Source: Fodinicurvata fenggangensis DSM 21160 (GTDB taxonomy: Bacteria > Pseudomonadota > Alphaproteobacteria > Kiloniellales > DSM-21159). Taken from it: a stretch of 64,000 nt of DNA. Made by a program: the position numbers and the translations under genes. The stretch covers positions 62,001 to 126,000 of the forward strand of contig NZ_JMLV01000005.1 of assembly GCF_000686045.1 (NCBI RefSeq). The letters are read 5' to 3'. The notes under the pieces are model-generated. The model saw only the letters and a list, made by a program, of their open reading frames with translations. It was not told where the DNA came from and did no database searches. Within the stretch, counting starts at the first letter, position 1, and every line of letters begins with the position of its first letter. This document shows, in pieces, positions 53,764 through 63,946 of this stretch.

Positions 53764-54378
53764 TCAGGCGCTCTCTGATAGGCGCCGAGTTATACTGCGG
53801 GAGAGAAATCCATAGGGGATCAGCAGGAACCAGGCGTAGAGAGCTAGGCTTTCAAAGAACAATGCGCATAGGATCGAAGCCAGACCGGCAAGCGCGCCCC
53901 CCAGCAATCCTATGCGGATAATACGAACCATTCGAGCTTGATCCGGATCCTCCTTCAGAAGCGGCAGGGCAGAGGAAAGCATGGTGATCAGCAGGCACCA
54001 ACTGATCGTCAGGATACCGGAGAATCCAATAATGGAACCACGATCGGCATCGAAAATGACGAGATTGTTCAGGCTCCAGGGAGTCAGGGTCACGCTTGCC
54101 AGGAACAGCAGGTTCAGAAGGTAGAGCCCAGGCGTTGCGGGTGGCAGGTGGTCGGTCACGAGATGATGAAGCCGCCAGAGATTGCCAACGATGAAAAAGC
54201 AGATGAAATAGCCTTCCAGCGTGCCACTGTTCTGGTACAGCACGGTCAGGAAATCGGCGTTTCCGTCGGTATCGGGGAGTTTGAGTTCCAGGGCCAGCAG
54301 GGTCAGCACGATGGCGAAGATGCCGTCGGAAAGGGTTTCAATCCGCACCAAGGAAGGTGTGAAACGGCTAAGTGACAA
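53764..54378 (-). CDS. TMEM175-like (DUF1211) membrane protein
   Basis: The 204-residue protein has six membrane segments. The first contains RIETLSDGIFAIVLTLLALEL, a match to the family signature F-S-D-G-x-F (here L-S-D-G-I-F), which forms the pore in bacterial TMEM175 potassium channels. The start appears to be TTG 54376-54378 behind GGGGG; a GTG at 54348 is an alternative. The replacement of the signature Phe by Leu leaves it open whether the potassium selectivity is kept. It diverges from the NTF2-like gene. Confidence 0.87.
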   Translation of the reverse strand: MSLSRFTPSLVRIETLSDGIFAIVLTLLALELKLPDTDGNADFLTVLYQNSGTLEGYFICFFIVGNLWRLHHLVTDHLPPATPGLYLLNLLFLASVTLTPWSLNNLVIFDADRGSIIGFSGILTISWCLLITMLSSALPLLKEDPDQARMVRIIRIGLLGGALAGLASILCALFFESLALYAWFLLIPYGFLSRSITRRLSESA

Positions 54379-54544
54379 ATCAGCCCCCTGTTTTTTTCCA
54401 CTGTCACCGATGACATGCTCTATTGAGCAGCCACTTTACGTTTATGCAAGCTTTTGGTGTGTATAAATTATCGCGGAATGGGGTTGTATGCTTCACCTGC
54501 TGTGGTCAATAGGTGGCGTGCTGACAGGTCAAATAACGGTATGA

Positions 54545-55105
54545 ATGGAGGGTACCTTGATTCATCGTCTTCCATATGGTTCCGGCAAAGTTGTCTGTAT
54601 GTTGTCGATTATGGCTGTGCTGCTGTTTGCCGGAGGTTTGTCGACTGCTGCCGCTCCGGACGACATGAGCAATCAGGCTCAAGAGGAACGAAAAGCGATA
54701 AACCAATTGATGGAGCAGTTCTACAAGGGTTTCTCGGAGAAGGATGCCGATATGCTGGATGGCCTCTATACCGATGATGCCGACTGGACCAATGCCTTCG
54801 GGCATGAGGAGACAGGCAATGATGCAATCATCGAATATCTGCGGGGCCTGTTCGCAGATTCATCCTTTGCCGCAGGTGAAATCAACTCGGCTCCCGATAT
54901 TACAGTATTGCCGATCAATGAAGGTGCCGTGATGGTAAAGACCTTCGTGAAGATCAAGGGACAGGAAACCGCAAACGGGAAGGTTCTGCCTGTGCGTCAC
55001 AACTATTCCATGAAGCTACTTGCGCGCCAGCCGGATGGTTCATGGTTGATCAAGGCAGACATGTATATGGATGCGCGCAGCGATGTCACGTATCAGCAGA
55101 AATAG
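54545..55105 (+). CDS. Secreted NTF2-like (SnoaL/SgcJ-type) protein
   Basis: The protein has up to 186 residues. The start is uncertain: ATG 54545, or TTG 54557, which stands behind GGAGGG. A hydrophobic signal segment (MLSIMAVLLFAGGLSTAAA) is followed by an NTF2-like cone-fold domain with AINQLMEQFYKGFSEKDAD, LYTDDADWTNAFG, and a C-terminal SWLIKADMYMDARSD. DUF4440/SgcJ-type proteins bind small molecules; no enzyme activity can be stated. It probably acts in the periplasm. Base use is lower in GC than the neighbours. Confidence 0.8.
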   Translation: MEGTLIHRLPYGSGKVVCMLSIMAVLLFAGGLSTAAAPDDMSNQAQEERKAINQLMEQFYKGFSEKDADMLDGLYTDDADWTNAFGHEETGNDAIIEYLRGLFADSSFAAGEINSAPDITVLPINEGAVMVKTFVKIKGQETANGKVLPVRHNYSMKLLARQPDGSWLIKADMYMDARSDVTYQQK

Positions 55106-55363
55106 CTGTGCCGAGGTTGCTGTAGGGAGAGCACAAGAGTTGGTGGCAAGCTTATAGTGTCGGGTTGTTCGCCGAAGCGTATTAGGGTCTTGCTGTGGAA
55201 TTAAAAAGAGGAAAAGGAAATTTTCCAGAGTGATTGGACTAATTGTCGTGAAAGGAAAATCTTGAAGTATGTTTTTCTATCGCGATGATGATCATGCGGG
55301 GGAGAGAAATCACGTCAACTCTCGCCCGGAAATCACATAAGCTGCAGGGAATATTCCAGGATC

Positions 55364-56542
55364 ATGTTGGCAACTGAATCATCCAGCGTGCTGGTGATGG
55401 ACGACCAGATAGAGGTATGCCGTCTGGCTGTCCAACAGTTGGAGAGAATCGGCCTGCGTGCCCAGGGTGTCTGTACGAAACCGGAACTGATCTCGGCGCT
55501 GGACCAACTGCCTCCCGACCTGTTGCTGTTGGACCTGTCGCTTGGCGACAGCGATGCTGTCGAGATTTTCCAGATGCTCAGCCAGCGCAGTTTTGCCGGA
55601 TGCGTCATCCTGATGAGTGGGCATGGTGGGGCAGTCCTGGAGCACGCCCGTCGCATCGGCCAGCGCAGTGGCATCACGATAGGCGGTGTCTTGCGCAAGC
55701 CCTTCCGGCAGAAGGATCTGCGCGACCTGCTTTTCAGCAAGTCAGCACCGGCAGTTGGCGATGAGGATGAAGAGATATCAAGCGATGACCCCACGCTTCT
55801 GCAGCAGGCATTGCGCGAGAAATGGCTGGAGTTCTGGTATCAGCCCAAGATCGAGCTCAAGCATCTTGAGGTGATCGGAGCGGAAGGCTTGGCGCGCATT
55901 CGTCATCCGGAACGGGGCATCCTGTCGCCGGCGGCCTTCCTGCCGGGGGCGGGGACGGATGCTTTGCATGCCCTGACGATGCAGGCGGTGGAGGATGCTT
56001 TTGCCATGGGGCGTCGCCTCGAAGGCCTGCTGCCTGAGCCCCGTCTTTCGATCAATCTGGCGGGCCGGACACTGCACCATCCCGCCTTGTTGGACCAGTT
56101 GAAAGGCATTCGCGATCGTGCCGAATCGCCGGCACGACTGACCTTGGAGATCACAGAAAGTGACGTGATTGAGGATACTGAGGCGGCCCAGGAATTCGCC
56201 ACGCGCGCCGTGCTACACGGCTTCGCCGTTTCAATCGATGATTTTGGCAGCGGCTACTCCACCTTCGAGCGTTTGCGCCATATTCCCTTCTCTGAATTGA
56301 AGCTGGAACGCACCGTGGTCAAAGGTTGTGCCAGTGACCGGCAGTTGCGGAGCATTTGTCAAGCTGCCGTTCAGCTAGGCCATGATTTCGAAGCCGAGGT
56401 CGTAGGCGAAGGCGTTGAGGGTGCCGCCGACCTGGAAACCCTGCGCGAACTGGGGTTTGACCTGGTGCAGGGCTTCTATTTTTCACGTCCCCTGCCCGTG
56501 GATGATTTTCTAGGGTATGTTCAAAATCGCCAGAACAGGTGA
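55364..56542 (+). CDS. Response regulator with EAL output domain
   Basis: The 392-residue protein has an N-terminal receiver domain (about 1-125) with VLVMDDQIEV, phosphoacceptor Asp in LLLLDLSLGD (about D57) and a K in LRKPF. It is joined by an acidic linker (GDEDEEISSDD) to an EAL domain. The phosphodiesterase residues are EGLAR, SINLAG, LEITES, IDDFGSG, LKLER, VGEGVE and VQGFYF, so hydrolysis of c-di-GMP is expected. The large hybrid kinase 630 bases downstream is a possible partner. A relic of another EAL gene lies between them. Confidence 0.92.
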   Translation: MLATESSSVLVMDDQIEVCRLAVQQLERIGLRAQGVCTKPELISALDQLPPDLLLLDLSLGDSDAVEIFQMLSQRSFAGCVILMSGHGGAVLEHARRIGQRSGITIGGVLRKPFRQKDLRDLLFSKSAPAVGDEDEEISSDDPTLLQQALREKWLEFWYQPKIELKHLEVIGAEGLARIRHPERGILSPAAFLPGAGTDALHALTMQAVEDAFAMGRRLEGLLPEPRLSINLAGRTLHHPALLDQLKGIRDRAESPARLTLEITESDVIEDTEAAQEFATRAVLHGFAVSIDDFGSGYSTFERLRHIPFSELKLERTVVKGCASDRQLRSICQAAVQLGHDFEAEVVGEGVEGAADLETLRELGFDLVQGFYFSRPLPVDDFLGYVQNRQNR

Positions 56543-57169
56543 GATACCTGATGGAAGATGCCCAGGCCGAAATCCGAACGGACGGTCCACGAGCCAAGCG
56601 GTCCAGGCTTCAGGTATCAGGCTGGCGTCAAAAGAACAGTGTGCTCGTCTCGCACGCAATGAGCCATCGGCCTGGAGCAGGGTCCAGCCGGGCCTGGAAG
56701 CTACGCTTTACCGTCATCGGCTATGACCGGCCGGGGGCAGGACACTGCTGCCCGATGACTTTGTTCCCGAACATCTCCACCCGGACGGATGGGGCTGACC
56801 CGCACTCAGCGGCAAAGGACTGCAATCTGTCCCGGGGATACCTGTGAAGGGGCCGGACGGATACGCCAGCAGACATACCTCAAACTCTACTCTGGTTGGT
56901 TGCAGTGTGCGGCCTGCTGTCGTCTGTCTTGAGGAGCGAATTCACTACCGAGGACATGGCCTTGGCACATGGATTGGGATTGCCGGTCGTGCAGGGTTTT
57001 TGCTCATCGGACTGAAATAGCCTTGCAGATTGATTTGCAGTCGTTTTTTGGTTGCTATTTCGAGTTGCTCCTGCCGTCTGAGTTGAATTAGGGTGGAGGT
57101 TTCCACGTATGCACTTGCCAGTAGTGGATTGTGCGAGAAATTGCCTCTGTTAGGAATTGGGGGAGCGGT
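56543..57169. other. Gene-poor region with EAL remnant
   Basis: This 627-base region between the REC-EAL gene and the hybrid kinase has no gene I can support. A 102-codon frame at 56539-56847 has neither family motifs nor a good start and is not called. The only recognisable part is a piece of an EAL C-terminus at 56911-57015. The last 150 bases are AT-richer and probably hold the kinase promoter. Confidence 0.5.
56911..57015 (+). pseudogene. Fragment of an EAL domain C-terminus
   Basis: In one frame the sequence reads RSEFTTEDMALAHGLGLPVV followed by QGF and a stop. This resembles the last conserved block of EAL domains (A-E-G-V-E-T-E ... L-G-x-x-x-x-Q-G-F) with several substitutions, and no intact EAL gene precedes it. 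A decayed copy of an EAL gene is the simplest reading. The evidence is a short similarity seen by eye. Confidence 0.4.
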
Positions 57170-60100
57170 ATGAAGCGGGCGATCATACTTGCCAACATTC
57201 TGGTCGCCCTGATTCTATCCGCCCTGTTGGCTCTGCAGGCCATAGAAGAACATGACGGCATCATAGAAGTGGCCTTTCGTGACGCAGAGAATCTCAGTGA
57301 TGCACTGGCGGAACAAACCTCCCAAACTCTCAATGGCATCGACCTGGCACTGACAACCATCGACGCGGCCATAAGCGGGGCGTGGCGTGATGGGGAAGAT
57401 TGGCCCGAAAACCTGCATGAACTCCTGGTCAACCGCCAGCAGGCCTCGTCTGTCAGCCTGGCCTATTTTGTCCTGGATGGCGAGGGACGCGCTGTTGGGA
57501 GTTCAAGGTCTCCCGATCCAGGTGCAGCGGATCTGTCCGAATACCCAGTATTCAAACATCACCATGACAACCCGGGCAGCGGATTGTTCATTGCTCCACC
57601 TCGCAAGGGAGAGGTCGGACATGCGGCCAACCAGTGGCTGACCAATGTATCGCGGCCCATACGGACCTCCGATGGTTCCCTGGCAGGCGTTGTCGCGGCT
57701 GCAGTCTCCCTGGATTATCTTTTGGGATTCTATAACGCGTTGCGCATCGGGGATGAAGGCGTTGTCGGACTGATGAATGCGCACGGTCGGATCATACTAC
57801 GCAGTCCCTTCGACGAAGAGACGGTCGGTACGGATCTAAGCGAGAGTGACCTGTACCGCGAAGTGTTGTCCAAGGCGGAAAGCGGCCGGTTCGAGCGTCT
57901 CTGGCCCGGCGAGGACATTCTGCGCTATACGGCCTTCAGGCAGGTGATTCATGAGCCAACCGGAGAGGAACGTGCGCTTGTCTACGTCGGGCTCGGACGC
58001 GATGAGGTTCTGGCCCCCTGGTACGATCACATGGTCTTCACCGGCCTGCTCGCGCTTCTTGGGATGGGGCTCTTCATCGCTGTCTCTGCCCTGTTCTGGC
58101 GAAACCTGGTGCGCCGGCAGCAGTGGGAGGCCGATCGTTCGGAACGCCTGAGGGTGCTGGCCCAGGAATCGGCGGCCCTGGGACAGTACGGCGACGTCAA
58201 GGGACTGCTGCAGCATGTGACCGACGTTGCCAGCCGCCTGACATCGGCACATCAGGCCCTGGCAAGCCTGACCCGGGATACGACCTATGCCCAGGCCGAG
58301 ATGGCCGTCACCCTTTCGGACAAGTACGCCGCCTGGCGGGACTACGATGAGCCCTCCGACGGCTCGGGCATCTATCATCTGGTCTGTGAGAACAACCAGG
58401 CGATGATGCTGACCCAGAAGGAACTGGAGGCCCATCCCGACTGGAAGGGATTCGGCTATTCCAAGGACAAGCATCCGCCCATGCGGGGCTGGCTTGCCGT
58501 TCCGATCCTGGCCCAGGACGGCAGCAACCTGGGCCTGATCCATTTGTCCGACAAGGCGACTGGAGAGTTCACCGAAGATGACCTGAACGAGATGAAGCAG
58601 TTGGCCAGCATTACGGGTGCAGCCCTGGAGAACCTGCTGTCCCTGCAGGCCCGGGATGAGGCTCTGGCCGAAGCCAATACCGCCCGGGAAGAGGTGGAGA
58701 CCATCTTCAACTCGATCTCGGATGCGGTGCAAGCCTTCGACCACGACTGGCGTTTCGTCTACCTGAACAGGCAGTGTGAGATCCTGTTGGGACAGTCGCA
58801 GGACTATTACCAGGGCAAGGTCCTCTGGGAAGAATTTCCGGATGTCATTGGCACGGATCTCGATCACGAATACCACCGAGCAGTTGAGGAACAGACAGCT
58901 GTCAGTTTCAACTTCTACTATCCGGCCATGGGGTCCTGGTTTGCCATCCGTGCCTATCCGCACGCCAAGGGCCTGACGACCTATCTGCGTGACATCACAC
59001 AGCAGGTCGAAACGGAAGAGCGCCTGCGCCAGGCCCAGAAGATGGATGCCATCGGCCAGTTGACGGGGGGCATCGCCCATGACTTCAACAACCTGCTGAC
59101 CGTCATCCTGGGCAACAGCGATGTCCTGGTGGAAGAGCTCTCGGATGCCGACGAGGGACCGCGCCTGCGGGCAGAAACGATCCTGAAGGCTGGCGAACGG
59201 GCTTCGGAACTGACTCATCGATTGCTGGCCTTTGCACGGCGCCAGCCGCTGGATCCGCGTCCGACGGACCTGAACCAGTTGGTGACCGGGATGGGCGAGA
59301 TGCTGCGGCGCACGCTGGGCGAGGAGATCGACATCGAGTTGGTGCGCGGCAGCGGCCTGTGGAAAGCCGTGGTGGATCCGAACGAGCTGGAAAATGCTGT
59401 TCTGAACCTGGCGATCAATGCACGTGATGCCATGCCGGAGGGGGGACGCCTGACCATCGAGACGGCCAATATCGCCGTGGATGACAGTTATGCAGCCGAT
59501 AATGAGTTGCAACCGGGACAGTATGTGATGCTGGCCGTGTCCGATACCGGCCGGGGCATGTCTCTGGATGTGCAACAAAAAGCCTTCGAGCCCTTTTTCA
59601 CGACCAAGCAGAAGGGCAAGGGCTCCGGACTTGGTCTTTCGATGGTCTACGGCTTCGCGCGCCAGACCGGTGGACAGGTGCGTATCTACAGCGAGCCGGA
59701 TGCAGGGAGTGCAATCCGCCTATATATTCCACGCGCCGAGGAAGATACGGATGTCCGGGAGGCGCCTGCCGCTTCCTCGCCGCTCCAGTCCGGGACCGAG
59801 CACATACTGGTGGTGGAAGACGATGAACTGGTTCGCCGACATACGGTCACCAGCCTGCTAAACTTGGGGTATGATGTTACCGAATGTGCGAATGGCGCTG
59901 CGGCCCTGACCTATTTCGATGCCGGGGAGCGTTTTGACCTGCTGTTGACGGACGTCATGCTGCCGGGTGGCATGACCGGAAAACAAGTGGCGGACGAAGC
60001 CGTCAAACGTGCCCCGGGCTTGAAAGTCTTGTTCATGTCGGGCTACACCGAGAATGCCATCGTACACCATGGTCGCCTGGATCCTGGCGTGCAACTCCTG

Positions 60101-60184
60101 AGCAAGCCCTTCCGCATGGCCGATCTGGCCCGCAAGGTGCGGGGGGTTTTGGACAAGCCCAGCGAGCAGCCAGAACAGGATTAA
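57170..60184 (+). CDS. Membrane-bound hybrid histidine kinase (Cache-GAF-PAS-HisKA-HATPase-REC)
   Basis: ATG 57170 follows GGGAGCGG and gives 1004 residues. Order of domains: membrane helix 1 (about 5-25), a periplasmic Cache-like sensor of about 250 residues, helix 2 ([22 protein letters not shown]), a GAF domain (about 330-490), a PAS domain (about 510-630), the HisKA dimerisation helix with phosphoacceptor His in [17 protein letters not shown], and HATPase_c with N-box [23 protein letters not shown] and [13 protein letters not shown]. The C-terminal receiver has [10 protein letters not shown], phosphoacceptor Asp in [11 protein letters not shown] and the K of LSKPFR. It senses an external ligand and passes phosphate internally or to a partner. 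The signal and final regulator are unknown; the upstream REC-EAL protein is a candidate. Confidence 0.94.
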   Translation: MKRAIILANILVALILSALLALQAIEEHDGIIEVAFRDAENLSDALAEQTSQTLNGIDLALTTIDAAISGAWRDGEDWPENLHELLVNRQQASSVSLAYFVLDGEGRAVGSSRSPDPGAADLSEYPVFKHHHDNPGSGLFIAPPRKGEVGHAANQWLTNVSRPIRTSDGSLAGVVAAAVSLDYLLGFYNALRIGDEGVVGLMNAHGRIILRSPFDEETVGTDLSESDLYREVLSKAESGRFERLWPGEDILRYTAFRQVIHEPTGEERALVYVGLGRDEVLAPWYDHMVFTGLLALLGMGLFIAVSALFWRNLVRRQQWEADRSERLRVLAQESAALGQYGDVKGLLQHVTDVASRLTSAHQALASLTRDTTYAQAEMAVTLSDKYAAWRDYDEPSDGSGIYHLVCENNQAMMLTQKELEAHPDWKGFGYSKDKHPPMRGWLAVPILAQDGSNLGLIHLSDKATGEFTEDDLNEMKQLASITGAALENLLSLQARDEALAEANTAREEVETIFNSISDAVQAFDHDWRFVYLNRQCEILLGQSQDYYQGKVLWEEFPDVIGTDLDHEYHRAVEEQTAVSFNFYYPAMGSWFAIRAYPHAKGLTTYLRDITQQVETEERLRQAQKMDAIGQLTGGIAHDFNNLLTVILGNSDVLVEELSDADEGPRLRAETILKAGERASELTHRLLAFARRQPLDPRPTDLNQLVTGMGEMLRRTLGEEIDIELVRGSGLWKAVVDPNELENAVLNLAINARDAMPEGGRLTIETANIAVDDSYAADNELQPGQYVMLAVSDTGRGMSLDVQQKAFEPFFTTKQKGKGSGLGLSMVYGFARQTGGQVRIYSEPDAGSAIRLYIPRAEEDTDVREAPAASSPLQSGTEHILVVEDDELVRRHTVTSLLNLGYDVTECANGAAALTYFDAGERFDLLLTDVMLPGGMTGKQVADEAVKRAPGLKVLFMSGYTENAIVHHGRLDPGVQLLSKPFRMADLARKVRGVLDKPSEQPEQD

Positions 60185-60234
60185 TTGGTCTCAAGTCAAC
60201 TTGCCCAGGCTGATTTTTCAGGCTGAAGTTTCCA

Positions 60235-61266
60235 TCATGTAGTTGGTGGGGTGCCACATGCCGTATCCGGTGCTTCTGTCCCGTTTTGATAGCAAGCACG
60301 GCTTCCCTCAGATGTGGTTCCATACATCATAATTGGATGGGTGATCATCCAGCCATGTTTCAGTCCGTTCTTGTAGAAGGTCTCCTGGTGCAGTTGGTCG
60401 CCAAAATACATTGTATCCTGCCGTCGGTTGTCTCCAAGTTGTTCTCGCACGATGGTGCTGCGGCTGATTTGAGCATCCTGGATGAAGATTCCCGTTCCAA
60501 CGGCCTCTCCATCCTGGAAATAGCCAATAAAGCCATTAACGCTTGTAGCCGGCCCATTTTCTTCTGATTCCGTACTGTCTTGTCGCGCCGTCATGATCAG
60601 CTCACCATTGAGATCGCCATTCTTTATCGTGCCTTCCACATGACGATTGACGATCATCCGTGTGGTCATCCCGGAGTTTGTGAAGCTCCAGACGATACGG
60701 CTTTTTGCCGTGAAGGGGCCTTCCGGTACATTGTTCGCGCAGGTCCCATCCAACAGGCTTGCATCAATCGATTCCACGCGAAAATCCATGCCGGAGTCCC
60801 GGAAACTGCTGCCAACGATGCGGTTGTATTCCGTCTCGCTCATCTGTTCGCTGATTTGCCACTTGATATCTTCATCAAGTACGCAATTCGTCCCTGCATC
60901 AGCATTCAGGAAATAGCCGGGGCTCCCTCTAAAGGCATTGAGCCGCTCGGAAAGCTTCTTTTCAACCTGTGCGTTTTGCGAATCCGGTAAAGATGGGCGC
61001 AGGGCAAGCCGGGTATCCTGAGTTGGAGTAGCAGCGGCCGCATCGGCTTCTGCCATCTCCGCCGCCATGCCTACAGCCATGGCGCCGGCCGCCATACCGA
61101 CGACACTGCTGCCATAGCCGTAGCTGCCGTAGCCATAACCGGTCATGGGCGTCGCCCCGTAACCGTAATAGGGTGCACCTGCATAATAGTCCGGTACACA
61201 TCCCCCCAGAAACAGCATTGGAACGGCTATCGTAAGAACGTAGGATACTTTCGCGTTCCCTGACAT
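60235..61266 (-). CDS. Tyr/Gly-rich lipoprotein of unknown function
   Basis: The 343-residue protein begins with a lipoprotein signal peptide (VLTIAVPMLFLGGC, lipobox LGGC with C23). A low-complexity stretch rich in Tyr, Gly and Ala follows (YYGYGATPMTGYGYGSYGYG and an Ala/Met-rich part up to about residue 80), and then a soluble domain of about 250 residues. Near the end KNGLKHGWMITHP resembles a MORN-like turn. Four cysteines lie in the soluble part. ATG 61266 has GGGGGC upstream. No family was recognised; outer-membrane anchoring is likely from the lipobox. It is convergent with the hybrid kinase. Confidence 0.72.
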   Translation of the reverse strand: MSGNAKVSYVLTIAVPMLFLGGCVPDYYAGAPYYGYGATPMTGYGYGSYGYGSSVVGMAAGAMAVGMAAEMAEADAAAATPTQDTRLALRPSLPDSQNAQVEKKLSERLNAFRGSPGYFLNADAGTNCVLDEDIKWQISEQMSETEYNRIVGSSFRDSGMDFRVESIDASLLDGTCANNVPEGPFTAKSRIVWSFTNSGMTTRMIVNRHVEGTIKNGDLNGELIMTARQDSTESEENGPATSVNGFIGYFQDGEAVGTGIFIQDAQISRSTIVREQLGDNRRQDTMYFGDQLHQETFYKNGLKHGWMITHPIMMYGTTSEGSRACYQNGTEAPDTACGTPPTT

Positions 61267-61402
61267 ATGGAAGCCCCCATTAACTGTTTTTGTGATTGTT
61301 TTGCTGGCGAAATATTATTCTTCATAAATTGCAATCGCGCAATTGGCATAAAATTCAGAAAAAATGAACTGAAATATCTCGGAATAGATCTGTTTGTGGA
61401 GT

Positions 61403-61446
61403 CACAAAAAGATTGAACGCCGCTCCGATTTACGGAGCGGCGTTCA
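61403..61446 (-). terminator. Intrinsic terminator of the TRAP transporter operon
   Basis: GAACGCCGCTCCG/CGGAGCGGCGTTC (61415-61446) is a perfect 13-bp stem with a short AT loop, followed on the - strand by ATCTTTTTGTG. It stands 45 bases after the DctP stop codon and closes the operon. Confidence 0.93.
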
Positions 61447-61490
61447 AGGTTATCTGTTCTGTCTGGTATTCGATCCAGATTGAATCAGGA

Positions 61491-62585
61491 TCAGGAGTAG
61501 CGGTAGGGAATGCCCGCCTTTTCCATCAGCGCGTTGTATTCGCGGAAGGTATCGACCACACGGCGTGTGCGATCGCTGGTCTCGGCGATCTCTTCCCAGA
61601 ATTCCTCGGCGTCCTTGACCACCTGGTCCCATTCCTCGGCCGGGATGGTGGTCAGCTCGAGCTTCTCGCCGTTCACGCGCAGGTCGGCTTCGCCGCCCCA
61701 GTACCAGACCTGGCGGTAGTAGTGCGACTGGTCGATGGTGGACTTGAAGAGCTGTTTCAGGTGATCCGGTACCTTGGCCCAGCTGTCGCTGTTGGCGAAG
61801 TAGGAGCCGCACCAGGCGCCGGTGACGTTGTTGCTCAGCGCGTAGTTGCAGATATCGGCCCAGCCGACTTCGTAGGCCTCGGTAAAGCCGCACCAGGCCA
61901 CGCCGTCCAACTCGCCTGTCTGCAGGGCAACTTCCACGTCATCCCAGGGGACGGTCACCGGAACCAGGCCGTAGCGAGAGAGGAACTTGCCGGCGGTCGG
62001 TACGCCGAAGACGCGCTTGCCTTCCATATCGGCCAGGGAGTTGATCGGCTCCTTGGTGAAGATGTGCAGGGGATCCCAAGCGCCGGCGCTCAGCCACTCG
62101 ACACCGTCCACCTCGCCATAGGCTTCGGCCCAGATCTCGTTCAGGCCGTAGCGGTCAAACAGGACCGGCAGGTCCAGGCTGTAGCGGGTGGAGAAGGGGA
62201 AGTATCCGCCGAAGACGGAAACGTCCACCGGCGAGGCCATGGTGGCGTCGTCGGACTGCACAGCGTCGATGGTGCCGTTCTGCAGCGAACGGAAGAGTTC
62301 GCTGGTCGGAACCAGCTGGTCGGCGTAGTAGAGTTCGATCTCCATTTCGCCGTTGGCCGCCGCGTTGAAGGCTTCGATCTGCGGCTTGATCACGTGGGCG
62401 CCCAGCGGGGCACCCGAATAGGTCTGCAGGCGCCAGCGGATCGGTCCATTCTGCGACAGAACAGCCGGTGCGGCAAACGAGGATGCGGCCACAGCCGCAC
62501 CGCCCAGGCCGGCATTCTTGATGAAATTGCGCCGGCCCGACTGGACTTGCGTCGCGTCGGTCTTGGACTGCTTGGTCTTTTTCAT
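61491..62585 (-). CDS. TRAP transporter periplasmic substrate-binding protein (DctP family)
   Basis: The 364-residue protein has a twin-arginine signal, SGRRNFIKNAGLGGAAVAAS, with cleavage near FAAPAVLSQ, so it is probably exported folded by Tat. The mature domain has the DctP pattern: LGAHVIKPQIEAFNAAANGE, LRSLQNGTIDAV-like FRSLQNGTIDAVQSDD, GKRVFGVPTAGKFLSRYG, and the long hinge helix at the C-terminus. It delivers a carboxylate to the DctQM permease using the Na+ gradient. The substrate is not predictable here. It is the last gene of the operon, 41 bases after DctM. Confidence 0.93.
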   Translation of the reverse strand: MKKTKQSKTDATQVQSGRRNFIKNAGLGGAAVAASSFAAPAVLSQNGPIRWRLQTYSGAPLGAHVIKPQIEAFNAAANGEMEIELYYADQLVPTSELFRSLQNGTIDAVQSDDATMASPVDVSVFGGYFPFSTRYSLDLPVLFDRYGLNEIWAEAYGEVDGVEWLSAGAWDPLHIFTKEPINSLADMEGKRVFGVPTAGKFLSRYGLVPVTVPWDDVEVALQTGELDGVAWCGFTEAYEVGWADICNYALSNNVTGAWCGSYFANSDSWAKVPDHLKQLFKSTIDQSHYYRQVWYWGGEADLRVNGEKLELTTIPAEEWDQVVKDAEEFWEEIAETSDRTRRVVDTFREYNALMEKAGIPYRYS

Positions 62586-62626
62586 GGGTCCTGTTCTCCT
62601 CTCTCTTTTTCGTTTTACAAACCGCC

Positions 62627-63946
62627 TTAGTTGGAAAACTGCCCCGGTAGCCAGAGCGCGATTTCCGGGAAGGCGATCACAAGTATCAATGCCAACGTCA
62701 TCACCAGAACAAAGGGGACGATGGATCGATAAATGTCCCAGAGTGATACCTCGGGCGGTGCCATCGACCGCATGAGGAACAGATTGTAGCCGAATGGCGG
62801 CGTCATGTAAGCGATCTGGCAGGTGATGGTGTAGAGCACACCGTACCAGATCGGGTTGTAGCCCAGGGACACGATCAGGGGCACATAGAGCGGTGCCACA
62901 ATCACCAGCATCGCCGTGTCATCCAGGAACATGCCCAGGATGAGGTAGGAGAGCTGCATCATGATCAGGACTTCCAGGGGCGAAAGTTCCCAATTGGTGA
63001 TGAACAGCGTCTCAATGGCCCGTGATGCACCGATGCCGTCGAAGATGGAGCCGAAGGCCAGGGCTGCCAGGATGATCCAGAGGAACATGCAGGAGATGCC
63101 CAAGGTCTTCTTTACCGTTTCGTGCAGGATGCGGAAGGTCAGGCGTCGCCGCACCAGCGCTGCAATGGTTGCCGCTGTCGCGCCCACGGCCGAGCTCTCC
63201 ACGAGGCTGGTATAGCCCATGACAAAGAGCCCGGTCATGAAGAAGAAGATCAGGAAGGGCGTAACGCCGGCGCGCAGCAGCTTCAGCTTATCGCGCAGGG
63301 GGATATCCAGCTCTTCCTTGGGCAGGATGGGTGCCAGATGCGGTTGCAGGCGACAGCGTACGGCAATGTAGATGATGAACATGGCGGCCATCATCAGGCC
63401 GGGTACGGCACCGGCCAACCAGAGCTGGCTGACGGGCTGGCGCGCGATCATGCCATAGAGCACCAGGACGACACTGGGCGGCACCAGGATGCCAAGCGAA
63501 CTGCCGGCCTGGACAACCCCCGTGACCATGCGCTTGTCATAGCCGCGCTTCAGCAACTCGGGCAGGGCAATGGTGGCGCCGATGGCCATGCCGGCAACGC
63601 TGAGTCCGTTCATGGCCGAGATCACCACCATCAGGCCGATGGTACCAATCGCCAGGCCACCGCGCACACGCCCGAACCAGACATGGAACATGCGGTAGAG
63701 GTCGTCCGCGATCCCCGTCTCGGACATGATGTAGCCCATGTAGATGAACAGGGGCAGGGTCAGCAGCGGATACCAGTTGAACAGTTGGAAGGCTGCGTTG
63801 AAGGGCATTTCCATGGAGCCGGTGCCATACAGCAGCAAGGCCGCACCGGCAGCAACCGCACCGATAGCGGCAAAGACCCGCTGGCCGGTGAGCAGCATGA
63901 CCAGCATGGTCGCGAACATTGTGATCGCGATCATTTCATAACTCAT
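62627..63946 (-). CDS. dctM: TRAP transporter large permease (DctM)
   Basis: The 439-residue membrane protein has about 12 helices of the ion-transporter superfamily. Typical stretches are LPLFIYMGYIMSETGIADDL, ISAMNGLSVAGMAIGATIALPELLKRGYD, AGSSLGILVPPSVVLVLYGM and MTPPFGYNLFLMRSMAPPEV. It is the Na+-coupled transport subunit. Its ATG overlaps the stop of the small-permease gene (ATGA), which is the usual coupling in these operons. Confidence 0.94.
   Translation of the reverse strand: MSYEMIAITMFATMLVMLLTGQRVFAAIGAVAAGAALLLYGTGSMEMPFNAAFQLFNWYPLLTLPLFIYMGYIMSETGIADDLYRMFHVWFGRVRGGLAIGTIGLMVVISAMNGLSVAGMAIGATIALPELLKRGYDKRMVTGVVQAGSSLGILVPPSVVLVLYGMIARQPVSQLWLAGAVPGLMMAAMFIIYIAVRCRLQPHLAPILPKEELDIPLRDKLKLLRAGVTPFLIFFFMTGLFVMGYTSLVESSAVGATAATIAALVRRRLTFRILHETVKKTLGISCMFLWIILAALAFGSIFDGIGASRAIETLFITNWELSPLEVLIMMQLSYLILGMFLDDTAMLVIVAPLYVPLIVSLGYNPIWYGVLYTITCQIAYMTPPFGYNLFLMRSMAPPEVSLWDIYRSIVPFVLVMTLALILVIAFPEIALWLPGQFSN

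Noticed and set aside
56539-56847. 102-codon frame after the REC-EAL gene
   Set aside because: Overlaps the end of that gene, no Shine-Dalgarno, no recognisable protein, proline/arginine-rich composition typical of non-coding GC-rich DNA.
57836-59578. 580-codon open frame opposite the hybrid kinase
   Set aside because: The kinase domains on the + strand are unmistakable, and the antisense translation is compositionally odd and without motifs.
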